This document shows, piece by piece, positions 54,887 to 63,699 of a stretch of 64,000 nt of DNA. Every line of letters starts with the position of its first letter. Positions within the stretch are counted from its first letter, which is position 1. The translations under genes were made by a program, and so were the position numbers. This DNA comes from Mycobacterium senriense (GTDB taxonomy: Bacteria > Actinomycetota > Actinomycetes > Mycobacteriales > Mycobacteriaceae), in NCBI RefSeq assembly GCF_019668465.1, contig NZ_AP024828.1, positions 3,286,001 through 3,350,000 of the forward strand. The letters are read 5' to 3'. The notes under the pieces are model-generated. The model made no database searches, was not told where the DNA came from, and worked only from the letters and a program-made list of their open reading frames with translations.

Positions 54887-55705
54887 TCAGCCTTCCGGCT
54901 TCTCGCTGTCGATTTTGCCGGTGATCTTGCCGGCGATCTGGCCACCCTGATCGCTGATGTGGTACCCGCACGCGTTGATGTCGACGACCACGTTGTTGGC
55001 CACGTTGAGCGCGCGCTGGCATTCCCAGCCGTCGGCGCCTTCCTGGGTGTCCCTCAGCGTCACCCTCGGCGGGCTGCCCTGAAGCTGGGCGAACGTCCAG
55101 CGATAGGTTTTGCCCTTGTTGGTCACGGTCACCGTCTTGCCTGCGCAGCCCCTCCACTTCTCCGCCGAGATCCGCACGAAGTTCTTGGCCCTGTCGGCGG
55201 ACGGGAAGAGCGCGACGGCCTGGTTGACCCAGTGGTCGTAATTGTCGCCCGCCTCCGAGGACACCAGTCCGCTGACCGCCGAGTAGCCGCTGCCCGCGTA
55301 GACCGGATCCTGCGTGGTGTAGAGCGCGCCCTGGCAGTCCGGCGCGGACACGGTCACCGAGGAGCTGTCCGTCGACGTGATCGGTTTGCCCGGCTGCATC
55401 GACGACGAGCCCATCGCAGCGTTGATGTCGGCCGGACTGAGCAGTAGGCCGCTGAGGCGCTCGGGCCCCAGCGGAGCGGCCCGCGGCGGTTCCGGCTTGG
55501 GCCGCACGACCAGCCAGATGGCCACCGCGCTCGCGACGAGGACGAGCACCACGGCGGCCGCGGCAGTGATGGGCCAGGCATTGCGGTGCGGCGTGGGCGG
55601 GGGCGGACCCCAGGGCATGAACTGTGGCGGGCCGCCCCAGTTGGCGTTGCCGCCTTGGTAATACGGCGGCGGGGTGTTGAACGGGGGCTGGTACGGGTCA
55701 CTCAT
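54887..55705 (-). CDS. Stand-alone PknH-type extracellular sensor domain, kinase absent
   Basis: This 272-residue membrane protein has a Pro/Tyr-rich cytoplasmic N-terminus (1-43), one membrane helix (about 44-68, WPITAAAAVVLVLVASAV) and an extracellular PknH_C-type sensor (about 80-272) with the four expected cysteines (APDCQG, WRGCAG, WECQRA, NACGYH) for two disulfides. In M. tuberculosis this sensor is the C-terminus of the Ser/Thr kinase PknH (Rv1266c), which phosphorylates EmbR. Here there is no kinase domain: the start (ATG 55705, AAGGACGAGG upstream) lies only 181 bases after the embR stop. It may be a decoy or ligand-binding receptor. Confidence 0.88.
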   Translation of the reverse strand: MSDPYQPPFNTPPPYYQGGNANWGGPPQFMPWGPPPPTPHRNAWPITAAAAVVLVLVASAVAIWLVVRPKPEPPRAAPLGPERLSGLLLSPADINAAMGSSSMQPGKPITSTDSSSVTVSAPDCQGALYTTQDPVYAGSGYSAVSGLVSSEAGDNYDHWVNQAVALFPSADRAKNFVRISAEKWRGCAGKTVTVTNKGKTYRWTFAQLQGSPPRVTLRDTQEGADGWECQRALNVANNVVVDINACGYHISDQGGQIAGKITGKIDSEKPEG

Positions 55706-55886
55706 TCCTCGTCCTTCCAACCCAACCCCTAGCCTGTCGGCCTCGTTCGAGACTTTGCGGACAGACACACGATTGCCACCCGTGACAGGGCAATCATGAC
55801 GGTAAGCGCGCGGGCGGTCCCACCGCACGATAACGGGAACAATTGCGGTGCGGGTCAACGCGCGGCCGGGTTGCCGAAGGTCGTGG

Positions 55887-57026
55887 CTAGACCTCGTCGT
55901 TGCCGTCAGCGGCGATCTGGAAGGTGAATTCGTGGTCGCAGATCCGGATGCGGTCGCCGTCCTGCAAGGTGGCCGCCGCGCGGATTCGTTGGTCCTGCAC
56001 GTGCACGCCGTTCGAGGACCGTAGGTCGTCGATGATGTAGCCGGTTCCGGTGTCGACGATGACGGCATGGTGGCGGCTGACTTTGGGCGAGTCGAGGACG
56101 ATGTCGTTGTCGCTAAGCCGCCCAATCGTTGTCGACCCTTGCAGCGGATAACTGCGCCCGGTCACCTCGTGCAGATAGGCGACCACTTTCTTGTCGGACG
56201 TGTACTGCTCCAGCACGGTGATTGCGACCGCCGCGGTCGTCATGGCGTTCTTCTTGGCGTCCAGCGGTTCCTGGCGCAGGATCCGGTCATTGAGGGCGCG
56301 CAGGTTCTGGCCCGGGTCGATCCCGAGGTCATCGGCCAACGACGTCTGCACGCGGCGGTAGGCCGCCAGCGCGTCGGATTGACGGTCGGTGAGGTAGTAG
56401 GCGGTCATCAACTGAGCCCACAGCTGTTCGCGGTAAGGATGTTCGGCCGTCAGCGCTTCGAGCTCGGTGATCACGGTAAATGCACGTCCGCAGGCGATTT
56501 CGGCCTCGGCCTGCGCCGTGTGGGCCAGGATCTTCTCCTCGACGAGGGAAGTGGTGAAGGCCTCGACGAATCGGAAGTCTTCCAGGTCCTCGAGCACCGG
56601 TCCGCGCCATTCGGCCAAAGCCGCAGACAGGTGCTGGCTGGCCTGTTCGAAGCGTCCCGCGGCCGCGGCGTGCACGCCGGCGGTCTTTTCGGCGATGAAG
56701 CGGCCGAGATCGCAAGTGTCATCTGGGATGTTGAGCCGATACCCGGGCGGCGCCGCGACCAGTACCGTGCGCGGGTCCACGCCGGCGCCGGTCAGCAGCT
56801 TGCGCAGGTTGGACACGTAGGAGTGAATGCTGGCCCGCGCTCCCGACGGCGGCGACTCGTCCCACAGTGCGGTGATAAGCCGGTCGACGCCGACCGGGCT
56901 GTTGCGGTTCATCAGCAGCAGGGCCAGCACCGCTCGCTGTTTGGGCGTGCCGAGCGGCACCAGGGCACCGTCAACGCTCATCTCCAACGGCCCGAGCAGA
57001 CCGAATTCGAGACGTTTGTCCGCCAT
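55887..57026 (-). CDS. embR: EmbR-like transcriptional regulator (SARP type with FHA domain)
   Basis: This 379-residue regulator has an N-terminal OmpR/winged-helix DNA-binding domain (about 5-95, FGLLGPLEMSVDG; ARASIHSYVSNLRKLL), a bacterial transcriptional activation domain (about 100-280), and a C-terminal FHA phosphothreonine-binding domain (about 300-375, GRLSDNDIVL, VSRHHAVIVD, RSSNGVHV). In M. tuberculosis it activates embCAB arabinosyltransferase genes after phosphorylation by PknH. ATG at 57026 matches that homologue; an ATG at 57068 would add 14 residues. The adjacent partner gene lacks the kinase, so another kinase must supply the signal if the pathway works. Confidence 0.92.
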   Translation of the reverse strand: MADKRLEFGLLGPLEMSVDGALVPLGTPKQRAVLALLLMNRNSPVGVDRLITALWDESPPSGARASIHSYVSNLRKLLTGAGVDPRTVLVAAPPGYRLNIPDDTCDLGRFIAEKTAGVHAAAAGRFEQASQHLSAALAEWRGPVLEDLEDFRFVEAFTTSLVEEKILAHTAQAEAEIACGRAFTVITELEALTAEHPYREQLWAQLMTAYYLTDRQSDALAAYRRVQTSLADDLGIDPGQNLRALNDRILRQEPLDAKKNAMTTAAVAITVLEQYTSDKKVVAYLHEVTGRSYPLQGSTTIGRLSDNDIVLDSPKVSRHHAVIVDTGTGYIIDDLRSSNGVHVQDQRIRAAATLQDGDRIRICDHEFTFQIAADGNDEV

Positions 57027-57071
57027 CGGGCCTACCAGCCTTTCCGCGTCCGCGGCGTCGGATGCCATGAG

Positions 57072-57091
57072 GTCACAGTTGTGATTGTGAC
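57072..57091. promoter_or_regulatory. 20-base inverted repeat upstream of embR
   Basis: GTCACAGTTGTGATTGTGAC, with 6-base arms around 8 bases, lies 46 bases upstream of the embR ATG at 57026 and directly before the alternative ATG at 57068. It is a good operator candidate, possibly for EmbR itself or a CRP-like protein; the arms contain the TGTGA half-site but in the outward order. Confidence 0.4.
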
Positions 57092-57322
57092 GCCAACCGG
57101 GCGGATTCGTTGACAATCCCGACAAACCGTCGAGCTCCGACGGCATGTCGTCGAATTCATCGGCACGCTTAAGCACGGTCCAGCGCTGTCGGATGACTGA
57201 AATGTGTTCGTACCCAGCGCGATAGTGGATGCCCCGCACGAATTGGATTGCATCGTCGCGACATACCCGCGGCGCGCAAGCCCGCGGGCGTTGCGCGTCG
57301 CGTGAGGCGAATCGTCGTCGGT
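57092..57322. other. Gap upstream of embR, no gene recognised
   Basis: With 57027-57091 this forms the 296-base region between embR and the upstream secreted protein gene, both leftward. Apart from the inverted repeat, no coding sequence, RNA or terminator is visible. Confidence 0.4.
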
Positions 57323-58015
57323 TCAGGTGGTGAGGACCATCAACTCGTTGCTGGTGTCCCACGACTCGACGAAGAGCTGGACGGGAATCTGCTCGTTGCG
57401 GCCTTCCGGGGTGCCGCTGTCGTTGAGGTGAACCATGCCGGCGACGGTGTCCACGCCGGTCACCACCACGGCGTGATTGGACTCCGGTCGGCCGTTCTTG
57501 TCCTTCTGTTCGACGGGCTGGTGCCAGATGAGTTCGGCGTTGAGGCTGACGATCACCTTGTGCCCGGCGGCCAGTGCTCGCTCGAGCCCAACCATTCCCG
57601 ACGGGGTGCCGGTCTGCGCGGCGTCGTCCTTATCGCCGGCGACGGCGCCGATCTTGTACTGGGCCAGCAATTGGGGGATGTCCGTGGTGTTTGCTCCCGG
57701 ACCCGACTCCGGGTTGCTGCTGGCGGCGGGCTTGGTGTAGATCGGGCCGGGGTGGGCGACGCTGGGCGTCGACTGGGCCTTTTCGATGATGTCGTGCTCC
57801 GATGGCTGCACGCCGGTGATCTCGCCGATGACGTCGGCGCTCGACATGAGCACGCAGTCGTCGTACTGCTGCTGGCGCCAGAACTGGGCAGCGGTGGCCG
57901 GGTCGCCGTAGGTGAGCTGGGAAGCCGCGGCGCCGGCCGGGGCCGCCAGGCCGAGCGCGACCGCGGCGGCGGCCAGCGCGAAGGTGAGGGTCTTGGCGAT
58001 GTTGGCGGTCTTCAC
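57323..58015 (-). CDS. Secreted C39-like (papain-fold) protein, Rv1268c-like
   Basis: This 230-residue exported protein has a Sec signal peptide (about 1-30, cleavage after GAAA). The mature domain resembles the peptidase C39-like fold: Cys in QQYDDCVLMSSADV (about residue 54), His in SNHAVVVTGVD (about 182) and an acid/amide in HLNDSGTPEG. This arrangement of Cys-His-Asp/Asn suggests a thiol hydrolase or a related non-catalytic fold; activity is unproven. The orthologue is a secreted hypothetical protein in M. tuberculosis. ATG 58015. It lies downstream of a DUF732 gene on the same strand, with a hairpin between. Confidence 0.85.
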   Translation of the reverse strand: MKTANIAKTLTFALAAAAVALGLAAPAGAAASQLTYGDPATAAQFWRQQQYDDCVLMSSADVIGEITGVQPSEHDIIEKAQSTPSVAHPGPIYTKPAASSNPESGPGANTTDIPQLLAQYKIGAVAGDKDDAAQTGTPSGMVGLERALAAGHKVIVSLNAELIWHQPVEQKDKNGRPESNHAVVVTGVDTVAGMVHLNDSGTPEGRNEQIPVQLFVESWDTSNELMVLTT

Positions 58016-58133
58016 GGTGGGCCTCTTCTCGTGTGCTCGCTGTCTGTTGAGAAGAGCTTCGGATGTCCGCCTTTTGGACTTCTCTACGAATTCTTGGAGC
58101 CGCCTGGCGTGCGGTTGGCTCCAGCCGCCGATT

Positions 58134-58159
58134 GGGGATCCCGGTTACCCGGAATCCCC
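58134..58159 (-). terminator. Strong hairpin downstream of the DUF732 gene
   Basis: GGGGATCCCGG (58134-58144) and CCGGAATCCCC (58149-58159) pair with one mismatch around a four-base loop. It begins 20 bases past the DUF732 stop on the minus strand. No U-tract follows, as is common in mycobacteria. It would separate that gene from the C39-like gene. Confidence 0.55.
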
Positions 58160-58178
58160 CATCGTTGGTCGTTGGAGG

Positions 58179-58523
58179 CTAGGCGGGCTGCCCGGAGAAT
58201 TGCGGGCAGTAGGCGTTGGTCGCCGCGAGCACCACGCTGGCCGCCTGCGGGGGAGTCAGATTGGTGTGGCGGAAGATCTGGACGGTGACGGCCATCGGGG
58301 TCTGGCCGGCGGCGAGGTCAGTGCATACCTGGTGGCCCGCTCGCACGGCATCTTGCGTCGACGGGAAAGTGACGCCGAGGCTTTGCATCTGGCCCAGGAA
58401 CGCCTGATCGGCGGTCTGCACGGAGCTCGCTGCGGCGGTGCCGGCAAAGCCAACGGCGGCAAGCCCGATGGCGGCGGTGCCGATGGCGGTGGTGGCCATT
58501 GTGATGATGCGGTGGGAGAACAT
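58179..58523 (-). CDS. Small secreted DUF732 protein (Rv1271c-like)
   Basis: This 114-residue exported protein has a Sec signal (about 1-34, ending GTAAA) and a DUF732 domain with the conserved Cys pair (HQVCTDL near residue 67 and NAYCPQF near 105, likely a disulfide) and FLGQMQSLGVTFPSTQDAV. The family is widespread in mycobacterial secretomes and without known function. ATG at 58523 begins MFSHRIIT; upstream codons would only lengthen the signal. The neighbours Rv1269c and lprA of M. tuberculosis are not found here. Confidence 0.85.
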   Translation of the reverse strand: MFSHRIITMATTAIGTAAIGLAAVGFAGTAAASSVQTADQAFLGQMQSLGVTFPSTQDAVRAGHQVCTDLAAGQTPMAVTVQIFRHTNLTPPQAASVVLAATNAYCPQFSGQPA

Positions 58524-58652
58524 TGCTGCCACGCCTTTCAGGTGCGTTACTGGGTAGGACGATCCCAGCGTCGCGTTTGTTCCTTGGTGTCTTCTCAATA
58601 ACTTCTTGGTAGCGATCGCGGCCGCTTATCAATGTGCCCGCCAGACGCCGCG

Positions 58653-60560
58653 TTACGCCTGTGTCATCTCGTAATACGTGCCGCGCTGGGCGAGTAGTTC
58701 AGTGTGATTGCCTTGCTCGACGATCCGGCCGGCCTCGACCACCAAAATCCGGTCGGCATCGCGGATCGTCGAAAGGCGATGCGCGATAATAAAACTCGTG
58801 CGGTCGCGGCGCAGTTCGCACATCGCGTGCTGGATCAGGACTTCGGTGCGGGTATCGACCGAACTGGTCGCCTCGTCGAGGATCAACAACTGCGGGCGGG
58901 CAAGGAATGCGCGTGCGATGGTGATCAGCTGCTTTTCGCCGGCGCTGATGTTGCCTCCGTCACCGCTGACTCGGGTCTGGTAGCCGGCCGGCAACGTCCG
59001 CGCGAAACGATCGACGTAGGCGGCCCTGGCGGCCTCGAGCACCTCGTCCGCACCGGCGTCAGGACGCCCATAGGCGATGTTCTCCGCGATGGTCCCGTCG
59101 AAGAGCCAGGTGTCCTGCAGCACCATGCCGATTCGCGACCGCAGCGACCGGCGGTCCATCGTGGTGATGTCGACCCCGTCGAGCAGGATCTGGCCCGCGT
59201 CGACGTCATAGAACCGCATCAGCAGGTTCACCAGCGTGGTCTTGCCCGCGCCGGTCGGCCCGACGATCGCCACAGTGCTGCCCGGTTCGGCCACAAAGGA
59301 CAGGTCGTCGATCACCGGGGTGCCAGGGCGGTAGGCGAAGCTCACGTGCGCGAATTCGACGCGTCCACCCGGGCCCGCGCCGGCCGCGCCGATTTGGGCG
59401 GGGGACGGGGGATCCGGCGATTCCTCGGGCTCGTCGAGCAGCGTGAAGACACGCTCGGCGCTGGCCGCCCCGGACTGCAGGGTGTTGTACATCCCGGCCA
59501 GTTGGCTCAGCGGTGAGTTGAACTGCCGCACATACTGAATGAACGCCTGGATGTTGCCCAGGGTGATGTGGCCGGTGGCCACCTGCAGGCCGCCGACCAC
59601 GGCGACGGCGACGTAGCCGAGGTTGCCGATGAAGGTGGTCGCCGGCGCCACCAGCCCGGAGAAGAATTGCGCGCCGAAGCTGGCGTGGTAGACGTCGTCG
59701 TTGAGGGTGCGGAAATGCTCGCGCGCCGCGGCCTGGTGGCCGAACGTCGTGACCACCGTGAAACCGCTGTAGGTCTCCTCGATATGGGCGTTGAGGCGGC
59801 CGATGCTGGTCCACTGGGCGACGAACAGCCGCTGGGAACGACGCGCTATCGCCCGGGTCGCCAGCAGGGACAACGGCACCGTCAGCACGGTGATCAGAAC
59901 CAGCAGCGGCGAGATCGACAGCATCATCGCCAGCACCGCCACCACTGTCAGAACCGATGTCAGCAGCTGGCTGATCGTCATCGACAGCGACGATTGGATG
60001 TTGTCGATATCGTTGGTGACGCGGCTCAGCAGTTCACCACGCTGGCGGCCGTCGAAGTAGGACAACGGCAGCCGGTGGATCTTGTCCTCGACGTCGGAAC
60101 GCAGCGCCACCATGGTGCGCTGCACGGTGACGTTGAGCAGCCGGGCCTGCCCCCAAATCAGCAGCGCAGAAACGAGATACAGCGCCAGTGCCAGCGTGAG
60201 CGTCCGTGCGACAGCCGCAAAGTCCACGCCGTGGCCCGGCACCACATTCATCCCGGACAGCAGGTCGGCGAAGGTATTGGCTCCTCTGCCGCGTGCCGCG
60301 GCGACGGCCTGCGCCTTGGTGATTCCGGCGGGGAGCTGGCGCCCGACCACACCGTTGAACAGTAAATCGGTGGCATGCCCCAGGATCCGCGGGACGACCA
60401 CCCCGATTGCGGTGCCGGTGATCCCCAAGGTGATCACCGCGGCGCAGAGTCGTCGTTGCGGCGCGAGCTGTTTCACCAACCGGGCGGCCGAGCCCCAGAA
60501 GTCGCGGGGACGGGTGGCGGGAGCGGGCCGGCCGCCCGCCTTGGTGGTCGCGCGGGTCAC
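58653..60560 (-). CDS. ABC exporter half-transporter, consensus Walker B subunit (Rv1272c-like)
   Basis: This 635-residue type IV ABC exporter half has six membrane helices (about 35-360) and an ATPase domain (about 400-635). Walker A is GPTGAGKTT. Walker B is canonical ([12 protein letters not shown]) and the H-loop His is present (IIAHRLSTI). The signature is altered to ISAGEKQL instead of LSGGQ. It pairs with the next gene, whose alterations are complementary, to make a heterodimer with one degenerate nucleotide site. GTG at 60560 overlaps the upstream stop (GTGA). Substrate unknown; the orthologous pair in M. tuberculosis is linked to lipid or drug export. Confidence 0.93.
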   Translation of the reverse strand: MTRATTKAGGRPAPATRPRDFWGSAARLVKQLAPQRRLCAAVITLGITGTAIGVVVPRILGHATDLLFNGVVGRQLPAGITKAQAVAAARGRGANTFADLLSGMNVVPGHGVDFAAVARTLTLALALYLVSALLIWGQARLLNVTVQRTMVALRSDVEDKIHRLPLSYFDGRQRGELLSRVTNDIDNIQSSLSMTISQLLTSVLTVVAVLAMMLSISPLLVLITVLTVPLSLLATRAIARRSQRLFVAQWTSIGRLNAHIEETYSGFTVVTTFGHQAAAREHFRTLNDDVYHASFGAQFFSGLVAPATTFIGNLGYVAVAVVGGLQVATGHITLGNIQAFIQYVRQFNSPLSQLAGMYNTLQSGAASAERVFTLLDEPEESPDPPSPAQIGAAGAGPGGRVEFAHVSFAYRPGTPVIDDLSFVAEPGSTVAIVGPTGAGKTTLVNLLMRFYDVDAGQILLDGVDITTMDRRSLRSRIGMVLQDTWLFDGTIAENIAYGRPDAGADEVLEAARAAYVDRFARTLPAGYQTRVSGDGGNISAGEKQLITIARAFLARPQLLILDEATSSVDTRTEVLIQHAMCELRRDRTSFIIAHRLSTIRDADRILVVEAGRIVEQGNHTELLAQRGTYYEMTQA

Positions 60561-62323
60561 GGCGTGCCCCCGACTCGACCAGTGCGCACGGCGTCGACCG
60601 ACTGCGAGTCGGCGAATTCGGCGTAGGTGGCGCAATCGGCCAGCAGCGATTCGTGCGTGCCCGCGCCCACCAGATTCCCGTTGTCGATCACGATCACCTG
60701 GTCGGCCTTCGCTGCGATCGAGATACGTTGTGTGACAACGATGACGGTGGCGTCACTGGACATTTCCTGCAGCGACGCGCGCACCCGCGCGTCCGTACGG
60801 GCGTCGAGCGCGCCGAACGAGTCGTCGAACAAATAGATGGCCGGGCGGCGGATGACCGCCCTGGCGATGGCTAGTCGCTGCCGCTGGCCGCCGGAGAAGT
60901 TGATACCGCCCTGGGCCACCCGCATGCACAGCCCGTCGTCGTGGGCCCGCACGAAATCGTCGGCGGCCGCCACCCGCAACGCTTCCCACATCTGTTCGTC
61001 GGTGACCTCTTGGTGGGGGGCGGCGCCGTAGCGCAGGTTGTCCGCGATGGTCCCGGAGAACAGGTAGCCGCGCTGGGGAACCAGCCCCATCGCCGACCAC
61101 AACCGCTCGGTCTGATAATCGCGGACGTCGATGCCGTCGACCGAGACCGTGCCGCCGGTCACGTCGTAGAGCCGGCAGATCAGCGAGACCAGCGTCGACT
61201 TGCCCGAACCGGTGCTGCCGACGATGGCGGTGGTGGTTCCGGGCAGCGCGGTGAGCGAAATGCTCTGCAGCACTGGGCGATCGGCGCCGGGGTAGGTGAA
61301 CGTCGCGTTTTGCAGACGCACCGTCCCGGTGATAGCGCTGCGCGGGGACCGCGGATTCGCGGGGTCGGTGACGGCGGGGTGGGTGGCGAGCACCTCGGTG
61401 ATCCGTTCGGCGCAGACGGAGGCCCGCGGCAACACCACCAACGTCATCGTCGCCATCAACACCGCCATCAGAATCTGGGTGAAGTAGGCCAGGAAGGCGG
61501 TGAGCGAACCCACCTGCATCTGGCCGCGGTCGATGCGCAACCCGCCGAACCAGATCAGGGCGACGCTGGACACGTTGATGGTCAGCGTGGTCACCGGCAG
61601 CATCAACGCCTGCCAGTTGCCGGCGGTCAGTGCGGTATTCGACAGCGCGGTGCTGGCGCGAGCGAATCGGTCACGCTCGAAATCTTCCCGGGCGAACGCA
61701 CGGACGACCCGCACGCCGGACAGCTGGTCACGCATCACCCGGTTGATGCCGTCGATCAGGCCCTGCATCCGGCGGAACAGGGGCAGCATGTGCGACATCA
61801 CCCAGTAGTTGGCCGCCGCCATGATCGGCACGCTGACCAACAGCAGCCACGTCAGCGCGGCCTCCTGCCGGATGGCCATGAAGATCCCGCCCAGGCACAT
61901 GATCGGGGCGGTCACCAGCACAGTGCCGGTTATCTGGACCAGGTACTGGATCTGCCGCACGTCGTTGGTGCTGCGCGTCAACAGCGTGGGCGCTCCGAAT
62001 CGGGCCGTCTCGCGCTCGGAAAAGGTCGTCACGCGTTCGAAGATCGCCGCGCGCAGGTCGCGACCGAAGCCCATCCCGGTGCGCGAGCCGAAATAGACCG
62101 CCCCGATCGAGCACAACACCTGCAATGCGGTGACCCCGAGCATCACCATGCCGAGCCGGACGATCGTGGTGGTGTCGCCCTTGGCGACGCCCTCGTCGAT
62201 GATGGCGGCGTTGACCGTCGGCAGATACAGCGACGCGAGGTTGCTGACCAGTTGCAGCGCCATCAGCACCGCCACCAGCCGTCGGTACGGCTGGATGTAC
62301 TGGCGCAGCAGTGCCAGGAGCAT
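60557..62323 (-). CDS. ABC exporter half-transporter, degenerate-site subunit (Rv1273c-like)
   Basis: This 588-residue partner half-exporter has six membrane helices (about 15-310) and an ATPase domain (about 345-588) with Walker [10 protein letters not shown] and canonical signature FSGGQRQR. The catalytic Glu after Walker B is Asp ([11 protein letters not shown]) and the H-loop His is Gln (VVTQRISIA). Its own Walker A/B face pairs with the altered signature of the partner, giving the degenerate site, while its good signature serves the partner's active site. ATG at 62323 matches the Rv1273c length; no ribosome site is seen, so it may be leaderless. Confidence 0.93.
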   Translation of the reverse strand: MLLALLRQYIQPYRRLVAVLMALQLVSNLASLYLPTVNAAIIDEGVAKGDTTTIVRLGMVMLGVTALQVLCSIGAVYFGSRTGMGFGRDLRAAIFERVTTFSERETARFGAPTLLTRSTNDVRQIQYLVQITGTVLVTAPIMCLGGIFMAIRQEAALTWLLLVSVPIMAAANYWVMSHMLPLFRRMQGLIDGINRVMRDQLSGVRVVRAFAREDFERDRFARASTALSNTALTAGNWQALMLPVTTLTINVSSVALIWFGGLRIDRGQMQVGSLTAFLAYFTQILMAVLMATMTLVVLPRASVCAERITEVLATHPAVTDPANPRSPRSAITGTVRLQNATFTYPGADRPVLQSISLTALPGTTTAIVGSTGSGKSTLVSLICRLYDVTGGTVSVDGIDVRDYQTERLWSAMGLVPQRGYLFSGTIADNLRYGAAPHQEVTDEQMWEALRVAAADDFVRAHDDGLCMRVAQGGINFSGGQRQRLAIARAVIRRPAIYLFDDSFGALDARTDARVRASLQEMSSDATVIVVTQRISIAAKADQVIVIDNGNLVGAGTHESLLADCATYAEFADSQSVDAVRTGRVGGTP

Positions 62324-62505
62324 TGGGTAACTGTCGCATACCGTCCGCTGGGCCGTCCCCGGCAACCGCCGGACGGTCAAGGTCCGCACCGCACCTGTTG
62401 GCGGCCTCGAATTACCTGCTCAGGCGCGTCGGTGGTTGACCCGCTGGGCTGCCGCTACAGTGCATCGTGTGGACCAGCAGCGGGCGGAACGGAAGCAGGG
62501 TAGCG

Positions 62506-63060
62506 GTGCGGCGTGACACGAAAGCGCTGGCTCTCGTGGCGTCAGCATTGACGATCCTGATCCCCGCGGCCGCGGGCTGCTCAGATTCCGGGGGCAACAA
62601 ATCGGGGGCGACGTCGTCGACGCCGCAGAACGGCCAGGGCAGCCATGGTGCGATGTTCCCGCAATGCGGCGGCATCAGCGACCAGACGGTAGCGGAGCTC
62701 ACCAAGGTCACCGGGCTGATCAACACCGCGCGCAACTCCGTCGGGTGCCAGTGGCTGGCCGGCGGCGGCATCCTCGGGCCGCACTTCTCCTTCTCCTGGT
62801 ATCGCGGTAGCCCCATCGGACGGGAACGCAAGACCGAGGAACTCTCGCGTGCCAGCGTCGATGACATCAACATCAACGGCCACGGCGGCTTCATCGCCGT
62901 GGGCAACGAGCCCAACCTGGGTGACTCGCTGTGCGAGGTGGGCATTCAATTCCAGGACGACTTTATTGAATGGTCAATCAGTTTCAGTCAGAAGCCGTTC
63001 CCACCGCCGTGTGACATAGCGAAGGAATTGGCTCGCCAATCGATTGCGAACTCGAAATGA
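62506..63060 (+). CDS. lprB: LprB lipoprotein (DUF3558)
   Basis: This 184-residue lipoprotein has a signal and lipobox AAGC (about residues 22-25). The DUF3558 domain is closely similar to M. tuberculosis LprB (Rv1274), for example NSVGCQWLAGGGILGPHFSF and ERKTEELSRASV. GTG at 62506 is preferred because it gives the homologous N-terminus and is preceded by a GCAGGG-type site; earlier ATG-like starts lengthen the frame without conservation. It overlaps lprC by four bases (ATGA). Function unknown. Confidence 0.92.
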   Translation: MRRDTKALALVASALTILIPAAAGCSDSGGNKSGATSSTPQNGQGSHGAMFPQCGGISDQTVAELTKVTGLINTARNSVGCQWLAGGGILGPHFSFSWYRGSPIGRERKTEELSRASVDDININGHGGFIAVGNEPNLGDSLCEVGIQFQDDFIEWSISFSQKPFPPPCDIAKELARQSIANSK

Positions 63061-63629
63061 TGGCCCCGATGCGCGCCGCGTCGCGCAGCAGCAGGACTGC
63101 ACGCGTCGTCGCGACCGTCGTGATCGCCGCGCTGCTGGTGTTGACGGGCTGTTCCCGCTCGATCGGGGGCAACGCGGTCAAGGCGGGTGGCAATGTGCCC
63201 CGCAACAACAACTCCCAGCAGCAGTATCCGAACCTGCTCAAGGAATGTGAGGTCTTGACCAGCGACATCCTGGCCAAGACCGTCGGCGCCGACCCGCTCG
63301 ACATTCAGAGCACCTTCGTCGGCGCGATCTGCCGCTGGCAGGCGGCCAACCCGGCCGGCCTGATCGACATCACCCGGTTCTGGTTCGAGCAGGGCAGCCT
63401 GAGCAACGAGCGCAAGGTCGCCGAGTTCTTGAAGTACAAGATCGAGACGCGTTCGATCGCCGGCATCGACTCCATCGTGATGCGGCCCGACGACGCGAAC
63501 GGTGCGTGCGGCGTGGCGAGCGACGCCGCCGGGGTGGTCGGGTGGTGGATCAACCCGCAGGCACCGGGCATCGATGCGTGCGGGCAGGCCATCAAGCTGA
63601 TGGAGCTGACGCTGGCCACCAACTCTTGA
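63057..63629 (+). CDS. lprC: LprC lipoprotein (DUF3558)
   Basis: This 190-residue lipoprotein has the lipobox LTGC (about residues 29-32) and a DUF3558 domain. It is nearly identical over long stretches to M. tuberculosis LprC (Rv1275), such as PNLLKECEVLTSDILAKTVG. ATG at 63057 overlaps the lprB stop (ATGA); an ATG at 63069 gives a length closer to the homologue. The two related lipoproteins are co-translated and may interact. Function unknown. Confidence 0.92.
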   Translation: MMAPMRAASRSSRTARVVATVVIAALLVLTGCSRSIGGNAVKAGGNVPRNNNSQQQYPNLLKECEVLTSDILAKTVGADPLDIQSTFVGAICRWQAANPAGLIDITRFWFEQGSLSNERKVAEFLKYKIETRSIAGIDSIVMRPDDANGACGVASDAAGVVGWWINPQAPGIDACGQAIKLMELTLATNS

Positions 63630-63699
63630 TCGGCTAGCGCGGCGATCGCAAGCGCGGCGAAGCCGGGCGCAGCGGGTCGCCGCCATCGGCTAGCGCGGC
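63629..63699. repeat. Interspersed repeat, inverted single copy with 15-base flanking repeats
   Basis: The unit reads on the minus strand as ATGGCGGCGACCCGCTGCGC through CGCGCTTGCGATCGCCGCG. It is bordered by two copies of ATCGGCTAGCGCGGC (63629-63643 and 63685-63699), a 56-base period. The right-hand copy contains the stop codon of the phosphatase gene. Confidence 0.85.

Noticed and set aside
55706..55886. Kinase-domain remnant between embR and the PknH-type sensor
   Set aside because: None of the frames shows HRD, DFG or APE-like motifs, and the gap is too short.
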